Origin: an uncultured Lachnospiraceae bacterium
Lineage (GTDB): Bacteria > Bacillota > Clostridia > Lachnospirales > Lachnospiraceae
Direction: 5' to 3'
Length of the DNA: 8,249 bases
Assembly: GCA_910578605.1 (NCBI GenBank)
Contig: CAJTQG010000026.1
Coordinates: 1 to 8,249 of the forward strand
Part shown: positions 1-6,900 of the stretch, in pieces
Layout of the letters: the number at the start of each line of letters is the position of its first letter
Position numbering within the stretch: the stretch's first letter is position 1
Position numbers and translations under genes: made by a program
The notes under the pieces: generated by a model
The model's database searches: none
What the model was told of the DNA's origin: nothing
Seen by the model: only the letters and a program-made list of their open reading frames with translations

Positions 1-13
1 CGTATTTCCTATC

Positions 14-19
14 TATAAT
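14..19 (+). promoter_or_regulatory. -10 element of the yihY promoter
   Basis: TATAAT, a perfect sigma-A -10 hexamer, lies 29 bases before the YihY-family start codon. The matching -35 would fall left of the window, so only half of the promoter can be judged. Transcription would start near base 26 and give a leader of about 23 bases. Confidence 0.45.
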
Positions 20-48
20 TTGAATATATAAATTAAAGCGAGGTAACT

Positions 49-936
49 ATGAATAAGTCAGTTCGTGAAGTATATCAAACAATTCAAGGTTTTTTAACAA
101 GAATGAAATTTGACAATGTCAATGAATTTTCTGCCCAGGCATCTTTCTTTTTGATTTTGTCTGTGTTTCCTTTTATTATGCTGCTGCTGACAATTATACA
201 CTATACTCCGCTAGAGCAGTCCGTTTTGCTCTCCAGCATGCTTGATATCACACCAGAGGCATTAAATCCTCTGATTACTAGTGTTATCAATGAAATGTAC
301 GAAAAAGCGTCCGGCACCATGCTGTCTTTAACTGCCGTGGCAGCTATCTGGTCCTCCTCCAAAGGAATGCGTGCGATTACCAGAGGCCTCCACAGCGTCT
401 TTCACATTCGCCAAAAACGCAATTACTTTTTTGAGCGTGCCATTGCCATTTTGTACACTATCGTTTTGCTTTTTGCCATTATATTGTCCTTAGTATTGGT
501 AGTCTTCGGTAACAGTATTTTACATTTTTTAAGCAGTCATCTTCCTTTTATTTATGGGATTGTGGAGGTATTTGTCAAACAGCGCTTTTTAATTATTCTC
601 TTAGTTTTATCTCTGTTATTTAGCCTGCTGTACAAATCCATTGCCAGAAAACGCTATACTTTAATACAGCTCTTACCAGGCTCTCTCTTCTCCTCCCTTG
701 GCTGGTTAATTTTTTCTTATGCATACTCTATGTATGTAAATCAATTTTCTAATTTTTCTTATATGTATGGAAGCCTAACTGCCATTGTCATTTTAATGCT
801 CTGGGTATATATTTGCATGTATATTTTATTTATTGGAGGAGAAATCAATATCTATTTTTCTCTCAGTTTTCAAAGAGCCTACAAGCATATACTGTTCTTC
901 CTTTGGAAACGCAAAAAGCCAAAAAAGAAACAATAA
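49..936 (+). CDS. YihY/BrkB-family inner membrane protein
   Basis: This is an integral membrane protein of the YihY/BrkB family (COG1295), 295 residues and of ordinary length. About six hydrophobic segments are visible, near residues 30-52, 91-110, 130-154, 178-199, 205-229 and 240-268. The last one carries the family signature: YGSL at 240-243, then a hydrophobic run with LWVY, then GGEIN near 263-267. The C-terminus is strongly basic (KRKKPKKKQ), which suggests a cytoplasmic tail. The start is supported by GCGAGGT five bases upstream. The family was once called ribonuclease BN in error; its real function is unsettled, with transport or envelope roles proposed, so no gene symbol is given. 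It is transcribed alone and converges on the SpoIID-like gene with 27 bases between them. I see no GC-rich terminator in that gap. Confidence 0.9.
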   Translation: MNKSVREVYQTIQGFLTRMKFDNVNEFSAQASFFLILSVFPFIMLLLTIIHYTPLEQSVLLSSMLDITPEALNPLITSVINEMYEKASGTMLSLTAVAAIWSSSKGMRAITRGLHSVFHIRQKRNYFFERAIAILYTIVLLFAIILSLVLVVFGNSILHFLSSHLPFIYGIVEVFVKQRFLIILLVLSLLFSLLYKSIARKRYTLIQLLPGSLFSSLGWLIFSYAYSMYVNQFSNFSYMYGSLTAIVILMLWVYICMYILFIGGEINIYFSLSFQRAYKHILFFLWKRKKPKKKQ

Positions 937-963
937 ACCACTTTCACTAAATAAGCTTGTATA

Positions 964-2739
964 TTAATATATTTTCTCAAACTCAATATCATTATAATAT
1001 TTTTTAAGTATTTTCTTATAGCCAAATCCTTTTTTTGCCATGCCGTTTGCGCCATTTTGGCTCATGCCTACCCCATGTCCGTATCCTCCTCCATAAAAGG
1101 TATACATGTCATCATTTTTCTGAATAGTAAAGAATCCACTTGGGAGCATAGTTCCAGCATTTTGGCTTGTTCCGTCATGCAGCACCATTACATGGTCCGA
1201 CAAATTCAGCATACAGCGAATATTATATTCCCTAAGTATCTTAATCGTATTTTTCGAGCCTTTAATAATCACGTATTGCAACACCCCATTAGTACCTCTT
1301 TCTCCCAATTCAATTTTCTTCAATTTCCCAATGGTATCTATTTCCTTGCTCTCATATTCTCCATCTTCCCCCAAAACTAATATACTGTTAGGGTCTGCTT
1401 GATAGCGAATTGGCAAATTATAATTAATGGAGGCAGCAAGATCTTCCTTGGAACCACTTATTTGCCAACGATACATTGGATATTCAAAATCATAGCTGTC
1501 CGGTGCCCCTGTAATAAATTCTTTGAAGGCATCCTCATCAGACAAATCCGGTAATTTATCCTTTCCTGTCAAGAGGGAAGTCCCCTTTACATATCCTAAA
1601 TCACTTCCCCAAACCTGGGCATCTGTAGTAACACCGCAGGAAGTACCAAAGAAATAGGCGCTGATAGGCTCATTATTGTGCATCATAATCGTTCCGTATG
1701 TATCCTTCACCGCCTTGTTGGTGGCAGCCGTCTCATCAATATTGTTATACACCTGATAATTGGTGCTGTCATCTACGTGAGCGCCAAATTGACTGTAGGA
1801 ATGATTCATCACATGCTTGTAGGCATAACTTCTTGCACAAACTGCCTGAGCCCGCAAAGCTTCCTTCTCATAACTAGACGGCATTTCGCTTGGCACCACA
1901 TGCTTTAAATAATTTTCCATTGACAGCTCGTTGATAATCACTAATCCCTCCGGAGTCACCGCTACCTCTATACTGCCCTCATAGGAAGGTGTCCCCATAT
2001 CCCGCTGAATGGAAGAAACCTGCAGCCTGTTTTTTTCATTATCAGAGGTGATAATAACTCGCCCCTTTTTTAACAGTTCGCTGTCTTCCTTTAAGTTCAA
2101 TTTTTTCCCAGCCTTACAATTTTTCGTTTCTTTTCCATATTGAACGGTATATTTTCCCTTACAGGTAATCTCTACCTTATCATGAAAAACACCGGCATAA
2201 TTCGTATTGTGAAGAAGCACACGAATGTTTTGAACTTCAATTCCATTTTCAATTACTACACCGCAAATCTTATCCTCCTGGGTGACGAAGGATTGATTAT
2301 CATAACCCACTACAATATCCCTAAGAGATTTTTCCTCTAACCCATCATAATCTTTATAAACCCGATAATTTTCAGTGAGATAGACCTTTCCATAGCTCTC
2401 AATATCAATCCAATCCTCCCCCACTGCCAACACTTTTCCTTTAATTTTATCTTTTTTCAAGTTCATATCCCGAACCTGATTGTTCCATATTGTGATGTCT
2501 GCCAGACAGCTGCTTACTTCCTCATCCCATCCGTGAATATCATACTCCATCTTCTCTCCCTTGGCAAAAAAGGAAACCTTTCCCTCTTTCACTTCCAATA
2601 TCCAAGCATTTTCATAGCAAACAGCAGCTTTATCTGCATTTTTATCAAGAGGAGAAGTAAACCATCCATTGAGATGTACCACTATTGCCAACACAAACAA
2701 CAGAACAAAAATACCTCCTACAATTGTTACTTTTCTCAT
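964..2739 (-). CDS. Membrane-anchored SpoIID/LytB-domain protein
   Basis: Probable peptidoglycan lytic transglycosylase of the SpoIID/LytB family, 591 residues. A single hydrophobic segment at residues 4-23 acts as an uncleaved anchor or signal peptide, placing the rest outside the membrane. The SpoIID domain covers roughly residues 255-590. It has ELSMENYLKHVVPSEMP at 271-287, where Glu285 matches the family's catalytic glutamate, then RAQAVCARSYA near 296-306, FFGTSCG at 373-379, and the C-terminal GYGHGVGMSQNGA at 552-564. Bacillus SpoIID has about 343 residues, so the extra 230 or so lie in an N-terminal region (about 30-250) that I do not recognise. SpoIID itself works in engulfment during sporulation. 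This longer form may instead be a vegetative or spore-related wall enzyme, since no spoIIQ or spoIIID neighbours are present. GGAGGT stands five bases before ATG. It lies downstream of the 6S RNA on the same strand, behind a terminator. Confidence 0.88.
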   Translation of the reverse strand: MRKVTIVGGIFVLLFVLAIVVHLNGWFTSPLDKNADKAAVCYENAWILEVKEGKVSFFAKGEKMEYDIHGWDEEVSSCLADITIWNNQVRDMNLKKDKIKGKVLAVGEDWIDIESYGKVYLTENYRVYKDYDGLEEKSLRDIVVGYDNQSFVTQEDKICGVVIENGIEVQNIRVLLHNTNYAGVFHDKVEITCKGKYTVQYGKETKNCKAGKKLNLKEDSELLKKGRVIITSDNEKNRLQVSSIQRDMGTPSYEGSIEVAVTPEGLVIINELSMENYLKHVVPSEMPSSYEKEALRAQAVCARSYAYKHVMNHSYSQFGAHVDDSTNYQVYNNIDETAATNKAVKDTYGTIMMHNNEPISAYFFGTSCGVTTDAQVWGSDLGYVKGTSLLTGKDKLPDLSDEDAFKEFITGAPDSYDFEYPMYRWQISGSKEDLAASINYNLPIRYQADPNSILVLGEDGEYESKEIDTIGKLKKIELGERGTNGVLQYVIIKGSKNTIKILREYNIRCMLNLSDHVMVLHDGTSQNAGTMLPSGFFTIQKNDDMYTFYGGGYGHGVGMSQNGANGMAKKGFGYKKILKKYYNDIEFEKIY

Positions 2740-2823
2740 TTTTACCTCCGTTCATTATTTTCATTGACTCTTGTCATTTACTTTATCCTATGTACATGCT
2801 TTCTATTTCATAACCATAATATA

Positions 2824-2850
2824 TTAAAAAGCAGCATTTACATGCTGCTT
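2824..2850 (-). terminator. Rho-independent terminator downstream of 6S RNA
   Basis: A perfect 9-bp stem (2829-2837 with 2842-2850, loop 2838-2841) is followed on the minus strand by a run of five T (2830-2826). It lies about 50 bases beyond the 3' end of the 6S RNA core and 85 bases before the SpoIID-like start. It would therefore end the 6S precursor and shield the downstream gene. There is no T-run on the plus strand, so it acts in one direction only. Confidence 0.75.
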
Positions 2851-2899
2851 GCCCAATGCAATATATCGTCATATGATACCAAAACATTAATACTTATAT

Positions 2900-3081
2900 G
2901 TAACCCCCAAAATGCCGGTTTCTGTGACTTTGATTCCTAGCAGAGCTAGGTGGGCAACCGCATTTGTTCTTGCTGCCTTCCACTCACAGGAGGCTTGACA
3001 TCCAAACAAAGATATAGGAATCCCTTTTTAAAAATGTAGGTTCAAAATACACAGAAGTTGTCGAACATTCCAGGAAATTAC
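2900..3081 (-). ncRNA. ssrS: 6S RNA (RNA polymerase-binding regulatory RNA)
   Basis: 6S RNA binds the housekeeping sigma-factor RNA polymerase by imitating an open promoter and represses transcription in stationary phase. On the minus strand the 5' end carries CCTGGAATGTTCG, close to the CTGAGATGTTCG start of E. coli 6S. The two ends form the long closing stem typical of the family: 3073-3081 pairs with 2900-2908 and 3066-3071 with 2909-2914, with base 3072 bulged and several G-U pairs. A second helix joins 3050-3056 to 2920-2926. A large asymmetric bubble (about 3023-3049 against 2927-2931) follows, then a terminal arm that can begin with 3015-3022 paired to 2932-2939. The length of about 182 nt fits the usual 180-200. 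It has its own promoter upstream and a terminator downstream. The exact ends are not determined. The identification rests on structure and the 5' motif, without a covariance-model search. Confidence 0.82.
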
Positions 3082-3112
3082 TTTTTATCTTCTTACTGAA
3101 TTATTTTATAAT

Positions 3113-3141
3113 AGTATAACTTATTTTATGCACATATGCAA
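3113..3141 (-). promoter_or_regulatory. Sigma-A-like promoter of the 6S RNA gene
   Basis: On the minus strand TTGCAT (3141-3136) and TATACT (3118-3113) are separated by exactly 17 bases. Transcription would begin near 3106, about 25 bases before the closing stem of the 6S RNA. This fits a short 5' extension removed by processing. Confidence 0.6.
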
Positions 3142-3164
3142 TAATAAATGCACTTTTTTTCATA

Positions 3165-3193
3165 TTGACAGATATTCCCTACTCACTTAAAAT
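3165..3193 (+). promoter_or_regulatory. Strong sigma-A-like promoter for tyrA
   Basis: TTGACA (3165-3170, perfect) and TAAAAT (3188-3193, one mismatch) are 17 bases apart. The predicted transcript starts near 3200, giving a leader of about 90 bases before tyrA. It is divergent from the 6S promoter; the two -35 boxes are 23 bases apart, so the two polymerases may interfere. Confidence 0.72.
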
Positions 3194-3212
3194 AAAAAAA
3201 GCAAATCAACAG

Positions 3213-3244
3213 CATAAAGCTTATTGTCATTATAAAGCTTTATG
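3213..3244 (+). repeat. Inverted and direct repeat in the tyrA leader
   Basis: CATAAAGCTT (3213-3222) and its exact complement AAGCTTTATG (3235-3244) flank a 12-base spacer. The nine bases ATAAAGCTT also recur directly at 3214-3222 and 3232-3240, 18 bases apart. It begins 20 bases beyond the -10 box, where it could be a repressor operator or, as RNA, a leader hairpin. No T-run follows, so it is not an intrinsic terminator. The function is unknown. Confidence 0.5.
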
Positions 3245-3289
3245 TACTGACCAATGAAAGAAAAGAGAAAGGATATCTTTGTTTAGATT

Positions 3290-4387
3290 ATGGAAAATAA
3301 AACTTTTGGTATTATCGGACTTGGATTAATTGGAGGCTCCATTGCAAAGGCATTAAGACATGTATATCCAAATTGTACAATATACGCATACAACCGCAGT
3401 GAAAAATCAAGAAATATGGCATGGGAGGATCACACTGCAGACCAAGTATTTGACTGTGTGGACGAATCCTTCCATGATTGTCATTATATTTTTTTATGTA
3501 CTCCTGTGGAATATAATATTTCCTATCTCAAGCTGCTAAAGCCTATTATCTCAAAAGACTGCATAATAACCGATGTGGGAAGCACAAAAGAAAACATTCA
3601 CAGGGAAGTAATTTCCCTTAACATAGAGACTAATTTTATCGGCGGTCACCCTATGGCAGGCTCAGAAAAAACCAGTTATGAATTTTCAGACTATCATCTG
3701 TTAGAAAATGCCTACTATGCTATTACTCCCACTGTCCACTCCCCAGCAGAAAAGGTGAAGGAGCTTAAAGAAATCATCTCATCTATAGGCGCCATCCCCA
3801 TTGTGTTAGATTATAAAGAACATGATTACTCTGTGGCAGGCATCAGCCATGTTCCCCATGTAATTGCCTCCTCCTTAGTTAACCTGATAAAACATCACGA
3901 CTCAGACAAGGAGATTATGAAAATATTGGCGGCTGGAGGATTTAAAGATATAACTCGCATTGCCTCCTCCTCACCTCAAATGTGGGAACAAATCTGCAAC
4001 AGCAATGCTGACAATATAGCAACACTTCTAGGTGATTACATCGAGGCACTCCAAGATATCCAAAAAAATATTCAGGAGCATAATAGCTCTTATTTATTTC
4101 AGATGTTTGATGAGAGCAGGCAATACCGCAATACCTTTCAAAGCGGCACAAAAGGACCTATCGCTCCCCAATATGCCCTCAAATGCGATATTCAAGATGA
4201 AACAGGAGCCATTGCCATTATCTCTTCTCTCTTGGCATTTCATCAAATCAATATAAAAAATATAGGAATCCACAACATTAGGGAATTTGAACCTGGCGTG
4301 TTGAAAATAGAATTTGAAGAGCAAAAAGCTCTGGAAAATGCTATAGAAGTTCTAGAGGAAAGAAATTATAAAGTGTATCCTCTATAG
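3290..4387 (+). CDS. tyrA: Prephenate dehydrogenase with C-terminal ACT domain
   Basis: Cytoplasmic enzyme of tyrosine synthesis that oxidatively decarboxylates prephenate to 4-hydroxyphenylpyruvate with NAD. The 365 residues show an N-terminal Rossmann fold with GLGLIGGS at 10-17, DVGSTK at 95-100 (Ser98) and HPMAGSE at 120-126, whose His120 matches the catalytic histidine. The helical domain follows, with SHVPH at 186-190 and FKDITRIASSSP at 218-229, whose Arg223 matches the substrate-binding arginine. An ACT domain occupies about 293-365 and, by family knowledge, suggests feedback control by an amino acid, probably tyrosine. All key residues are intact. The gene stands alone, without the aroA or pheA neighbours it often has. 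The ATG is fixed by an in-frame TAG at 3284-3286. The only purine-rich match, AAAGGA at 3268-3273, is 16 bases upstream, which is unusually far. Confidence 0.93.
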   Translation: MENKTFGIIGLGLIGGSIAKALRHVYPNCTIYAYNRSEKSRNMAWEDHTADQVFDCVDESFHDCHYIFLCTPVEYNISYLKLLKPIISKDCIITDVGSTKENIHREVISLNIETNFIGGHPMAGSEKTSYEFSDYHLLENAYYAITPTVHSPAEKVKELKEIISSIGAIPIVLDYKEHDYSVAGISHVPHVIASSLVNLIKHHDSDKEIMKILAAGGFKDITRIASSSPQMWEQICNSNADNIATLLGDYIEALQDIQKNIQEHNSSYLFQMFDESRQYRNTFQSGTKGPIAPQYALKCDIQDETGAIAIISSLLAFHQINIKNIGIHNIREFEPGVLKIEFEEQKALENAIEVLEERNYKVYPL

Positions 4388-4393
4388 TTCACT

Positions 4394-4427
4394 CACTGCA
4401 AAAATAGGATGAACTATTTTTGCAGTG
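4394..4427 (+). terminator. Long perfect hairpin after tyrA
   Basis: A perfect 14-bp inverted repeat (4394-4407 with 4414-4427, loop 4408-4413) begins six bases after the tyrA stop codon. Its upper part is A/T-rich with a GC-containing base. The U-tract after it is poor (TAAAATAAAC), so it may act as a weak terminator or as a 3'-end stabiliser. An alternative 8-bp stem, 4384-4391 with 4410-4417, would break it. Confidence 0.5.
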
Positions 4428-4454
4428 TAAAATAAACTATTTCTAAAAATAAAT

Positions 4455-4526
4455 TTATTCCCACAAATTTATCTCCTCAATCAATAAGCCAAAGGGCTGA
4501 GGAGCAAATATTTGGCAAATACTGAC
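4455..4526 (-). pseudogene. Possible C-terminal remnant of truA
   Basis: Directly beyond the queA stop, in another minus-strand frame, an open stretch ends in a TAA at 4455-4457. It reads IFAPQPFGLLIEEINLWE at its end. TruA (tRNA pseudouridine synthase A) commonly ends with a motif such as AP..GLFLxEVxY, so APQPFGLLIEEI looks like that tail. No start codon or ribosome binding site can be placed and the rest of TruA is absent. A stretch of about 24 codons could be open by chance, so this is a weak call that rests on recognising a short motif. Confidence 0.22.
4473..4504 (-). terminator. Possible queA terminator hairpin
   Basis: The arms 4473-4479 and 4498-4504 are complementary over 7 bp. A small inner stem (4488-4490 with 4495-4497) lies next to one arm. 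On the minus strand the hairpin starts 26 bases after the queA stop. No T-run follows directly. A second, A/T-only repeat follows and ends in TTTTT on the minus strand (about 4445-4472). Termination here is plausible but not textbook. Confidence 0.3.
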
Positions 4527-4530
4527 TTTA

Positions 4531-5562
4531 TTACAAAATGAGCATGGCATCCCCAAAACTGAAAAAACGATATCTCTCCTTCACTGCCGTTTGATAGGCA
4601 CGAAGCATCTCTTCTCTTCCTGCAAATGCGGATACAAGCATCAGCAAAGTTGACTGGGGAAGATGAAAGTTTGTGATTAATCCATCCATCACCTTAAATT
4701 GATACCCTGGATAAATAAAAATGTCTGTATTTCCACTGCCAGCTTCTATTGTTCCATCTTCTAAAGCTGCTGATTCTATCGTTCTGCAGCTTGTAGTTCC
4801 CACACAAATTATCCTATTTCCAGAGCTTCTTGCCTGATTTATTTTTTCCGCTTCATTCTGTTCAATACAATAATATTCCGAATGCATATGATGTTTTAGC
4901 ACATTTTCTACCTTTACCGGACGGAAAGTGCCAAGTCCCACATGCAAAGTGACATGTGCAATTTTAACTCCTTTTTCCTCAATATTATGAAGCAATTCCT
5001 TTGTAAAATGCAGCCCTGCTGTTGGCGCCGCCGCACTTCCCTCATGTTTTGCATACACGGTCTGATAACGATTTTTATCTTGTAATGTATGGGTAATATA
5101 AGGTGGCAGAGGCATCTGACCAAGTTCATCTAATATCTCCTCAAAAATTCCTTCAAATTCAAACTGAATCAGCCGGTTTCCGTCCTCCACAATATCTAAT
5201 ATTCTGCCCTTTAATTTTCCCTCTCCAAAAATAATGATTGTGCCAATCTTTGCCTTTTTTCCCGGCTTTACTAATGTTTCCCATATATTATTTTCACGGC
5301 GACGCAAAAGAAGCAGCTCGATCACTGCTCCTGTACCCTCACGCACACCATACAGCCTTGCTGGAATTACCTTTGTGTCGTTAATCACAAGACAATCTCC
5401 CTCCTGCAGAAAATCTATCACATCGGAAAACACTTTATGTGAAAGCTCACCAGTCCGGCGGTTTATAGTCATCATTCTAGAACTAGAGCGTTCTGACAGC
5501 GGGTCCTGGGCAATTAATTCCTCTGGAAGCTCATAATCAAAATCTTTTAATTTTAATTCCAT
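4531..5562 (-). CDS. queA: S-adenosylmethionine:tRNA ribosyltransferase-isomerase
   Basis: QueA transfers and rearranges the ribosyl group of S-adenosylmethionine onto the 7-aminomethyl-7-deazaguanine at the wobble position of GUN tRNAs, making epoxyqueuosine, the penultimate step to queuosine. The 343 residues are full length (Bacillus about 342). Family motifs run in order: FDYELPEELIAQ at 8-19, NDTKVIPARL at 61-70, PLPPYI at 151-156, YAKHEGSAAAPTAGLHFT at 170-187, HVGLGTFRPV at 207-216, VGTTSCRTIES at 254-264, NTDIFIYPG at 278-286, GLITNFHLPQSTLLMLVSAF at 294-313 and FFSFGDAMLIL at the end. AAAGGA precedes ATG by about 11 bases. It follows the DUF3810 gene after 56 bases without a terminator, so the two are probably cotranscribed. 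The usual partners tgt, yajC or ruvB are not in the window. Confidence 0.96.
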   Translation of the reverse strand: MELKLKDFDYELPEELIAQDPLSERSSSRMMTINRRTGELSHKVFSDVIDFLQEGDCLVINDTKVIPARLYGVREGTGAVIELLLLRRRENNIWETLVKPGKKAKIGTIIIFGEGKLKGRILDIVEDGNRLIQFEFEGIFEEILDELGQMPLPPYITHTLQDKNRYQTVYAKHEGSAAAPTAGLHFTKELLHNIEEKGVKIAHVTLHVGLGTFRPVKVENVLKHHMHSEYYCIEQNEAEKINQARSSGNRIICVGTTSCRTIESAALEDGTIEAGSGNTDIFIYPGYQFKVMDGLITNFHLPQSTLLMLVSAFAGREEMLRAYQTAVKERYRFFSFGDAMLIL

Positions 5563-5618
5563 TTTTATCTATTCCTTTTATGTTTTTTCTTTTTTATTTT
5601 GTTTTTCGTCAACTTAAA

Positions 5619-6785
5619 TTAGTTATTTTTTTCATACCAATTCAGCAGCAAATCTACCATCTCCCCATAATTCTTTACTCCTGACGAAATGCCGTTCACC
5701 TTTAAGTAAGTGTCATTCACCTGGTCTGTCACCTTGGCCACTGTAGTTGCCGCACGGTCTTTTTCATACTGCAGCCAATATTGCTCCTCCTGCTCCATAT
5801 CTGCCTTTACCTGCTGTGACAATTTTCCCATCACTTCCTCATAGGCAGCACTGTCCTCTTTTCCAAGTGCATTGACGGCATAGATCAAAGCCAAAAGATT
5901 TCCAGAGTATACAAACTCTGGCTCCTCCGACTGCACACATACCAGATAGGCTATAAAATTAGCCTCCTCCTCCTTCATAAACCCCCGAAGATGTGCCAGC
6001 TCATGGCATATATCTGCTGGAGTATTAAATTTAGGCACGTCCTGGTTTACATTTGCCTCCAAAGTATAGGGCACAAATATCCCTACAATCTTTGTGTAAG
6101 ACATTTTGTCGGAGGCAAAAATTCCCTTTGCCAACCCAAAATGTCCTCCTAATGCTTCATACTCCACAGCAATATTCTCATAAGCCTTGTTTGCTTTTTT
6201 CGCCATCTCTCTAGTGGAAGCCTGGTAGGAAAATACACCATTCTCATCCTCGCCGCAGCTTTGCCGGGCATTGTTAGTCTGTTCCATCAAATATTCACAC
6301 AGTTCCTTCAGCTGAGTAGTTGAGGCAGCTTTTTTTTCTAACCCTATGTAATCTGCAAAATCCTTTCTACTATAATTGATTCCGCAAAACCATACAAAAA
6401 TGGAGAATAAAAGACATACAATACAACCGATTCCATGAAGATAATTTTTCAACACCCGTTTTCGTTCCCCCCGCTTAATAATGAGCAATACCCAAAAACG
6501 AATAAAAAATATAATAAACAAAATAACAAAAAAATATAAAAGCCATTCTGCTATGGAAAAGGGGAAAAATCCAGTAAAGGTACTTAAAATTTGTACGATA
6601 TTATGATAAATATAGTCTGAGTACAGACTTGCCAGAATAGGAATACATTTTGTCAAAATAAGGACTGCTAGGGATATCCCTCCCAAGACAAAGGGCCATT
6701 TAGGATAACGTTTTATCTTGCCCAGCCATCGCTCATAAAATTTCTTTTTGTTATTTTTCATACTTTTTTTTATATTAGTTTTCAT
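5619..6785 (-). CDS. DUF3810-type membrane protein with HExxH motif
   Basis: Putative membrane-bound metallopeptidase of unknown function, 388 residues. The N-terminus is very basic (residues 1-28), followed by three hydrophobic segments near 32-54, 80-103 and 118-135. A long soluble region follows. It contains HELAH at 261-265 and, shortly after, GFMKEEEANFIAY at 268-280. HExxH with a glutamate about nine residues later (Glu274) is the zinc-site pattern of gluzincin peptidases. The layout (three membrane spans, then HELAHLRGF and EEEANF) matches my memory of the DUF3810 family, whose substrate is unknown. Membrane topology predicts whether the catalytic part faces outside, but the sequence alone does not settle this. 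AAGGAAG stands about seven bases before ATG. It is first in a likely two-gene unit with queA; no functional link between them is evident. Confidence 0.82.
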   Translation of the reverse strand: MKTNIKKSMKNNKKKFYERWLGKIKRYPKWPFVLGGISLAVLILTKCIPILASLYSDYIYHNIVQILSTFTGFFPFSIAEWLLYFFVILFIIFFIRFWVLLIIKRGERKRVLKNYLHGIGCIVCLLFSIFVWFCGINYSRKDFADYIGLEKKAASTTQLKELCEYLMEQTNNARQSCGEDENGVFSYQASTREMAKKANKAYENIAVEYEALGGHFGLAKGIFASDKMSYTKIVGIFVPYTLEANVNQDVPKFNTPADICHELAHLRGFMKEEEANFIAYLVCVQSEEPEFVYSGNLLALIYAVNALGKEDSAAYEEVMGKLSQQVKADMEQEEQYWLQYEKDRAATTVAKVTDQVNDTYLKVNGISSGVKNYGEMVDLLLNWYEKNN

Positions 6786-6865
6786 ATTCTACTTCCTTAT
6801 TGTTTATTTATTATATACTATATCCTATTTTTCCTTTAAAATCTACAGTTTTTTCTGCATTTATA

Positions 6866-6893
6866 ACAATAAAGAATTTTATCAAACTGTCAA
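6866..6893 (-). promoter_or_regulatory. Sigma-A-like promoter for DUF3810 gene and queA
   Basis: On the minus strand TTGACA (6893-6888, perfect) and TATTGT (6871-6866) are 16 bases apart. The start would be near 6859, giving a leader of about 74 bases. It lies just past the tepA terminator, consistent with a separate transcription unit, and an A/T-rich tandem repeat stands upstream of the -35 box. Confidence 0.58.
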
Positions 6894-6900
6894 ATCATCT

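Noticed and set aside
49..936. Naming the YihY-family protein ribonuclease BN.
   Set aside because: That name came from a mis-assignment; RNase BN is the RNase Z-type protein, and this is a membrane protein without nuclease motifs.
2533..2940. Plus-strand open frame of 135 codons.
   Set aside because: It is antisense to the SpoIID-like gene and crosses the 6S terminator; composition is not protein-like and it has no binding site.
2946..2962. Plus-strand AGGTGGGCAACCGC resembles the T-box core AGGGTGGNACCGCG upstream of tyrA.
   Set aside because: The match has wrong spacing and an extra base, there is no stem I or terminator, it lies upstream of the tyrA promoter, and the region is explained by the 6S RNA on the other strand.
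2995..3000. Perfect TTGACA on the plus strand that could be a -35 box.
   Set aside because: No -10 hexamer stands 16-18 bases downstream, and it lies inside the 6S RNA gene.
3254..3286. Ten-codon leader peptide MKEKRKDIFV ahead of tyrA.
   Set aside because: It has no ribosome binding site and no tyrosine codons, and an ORF this short arises easily by chance.
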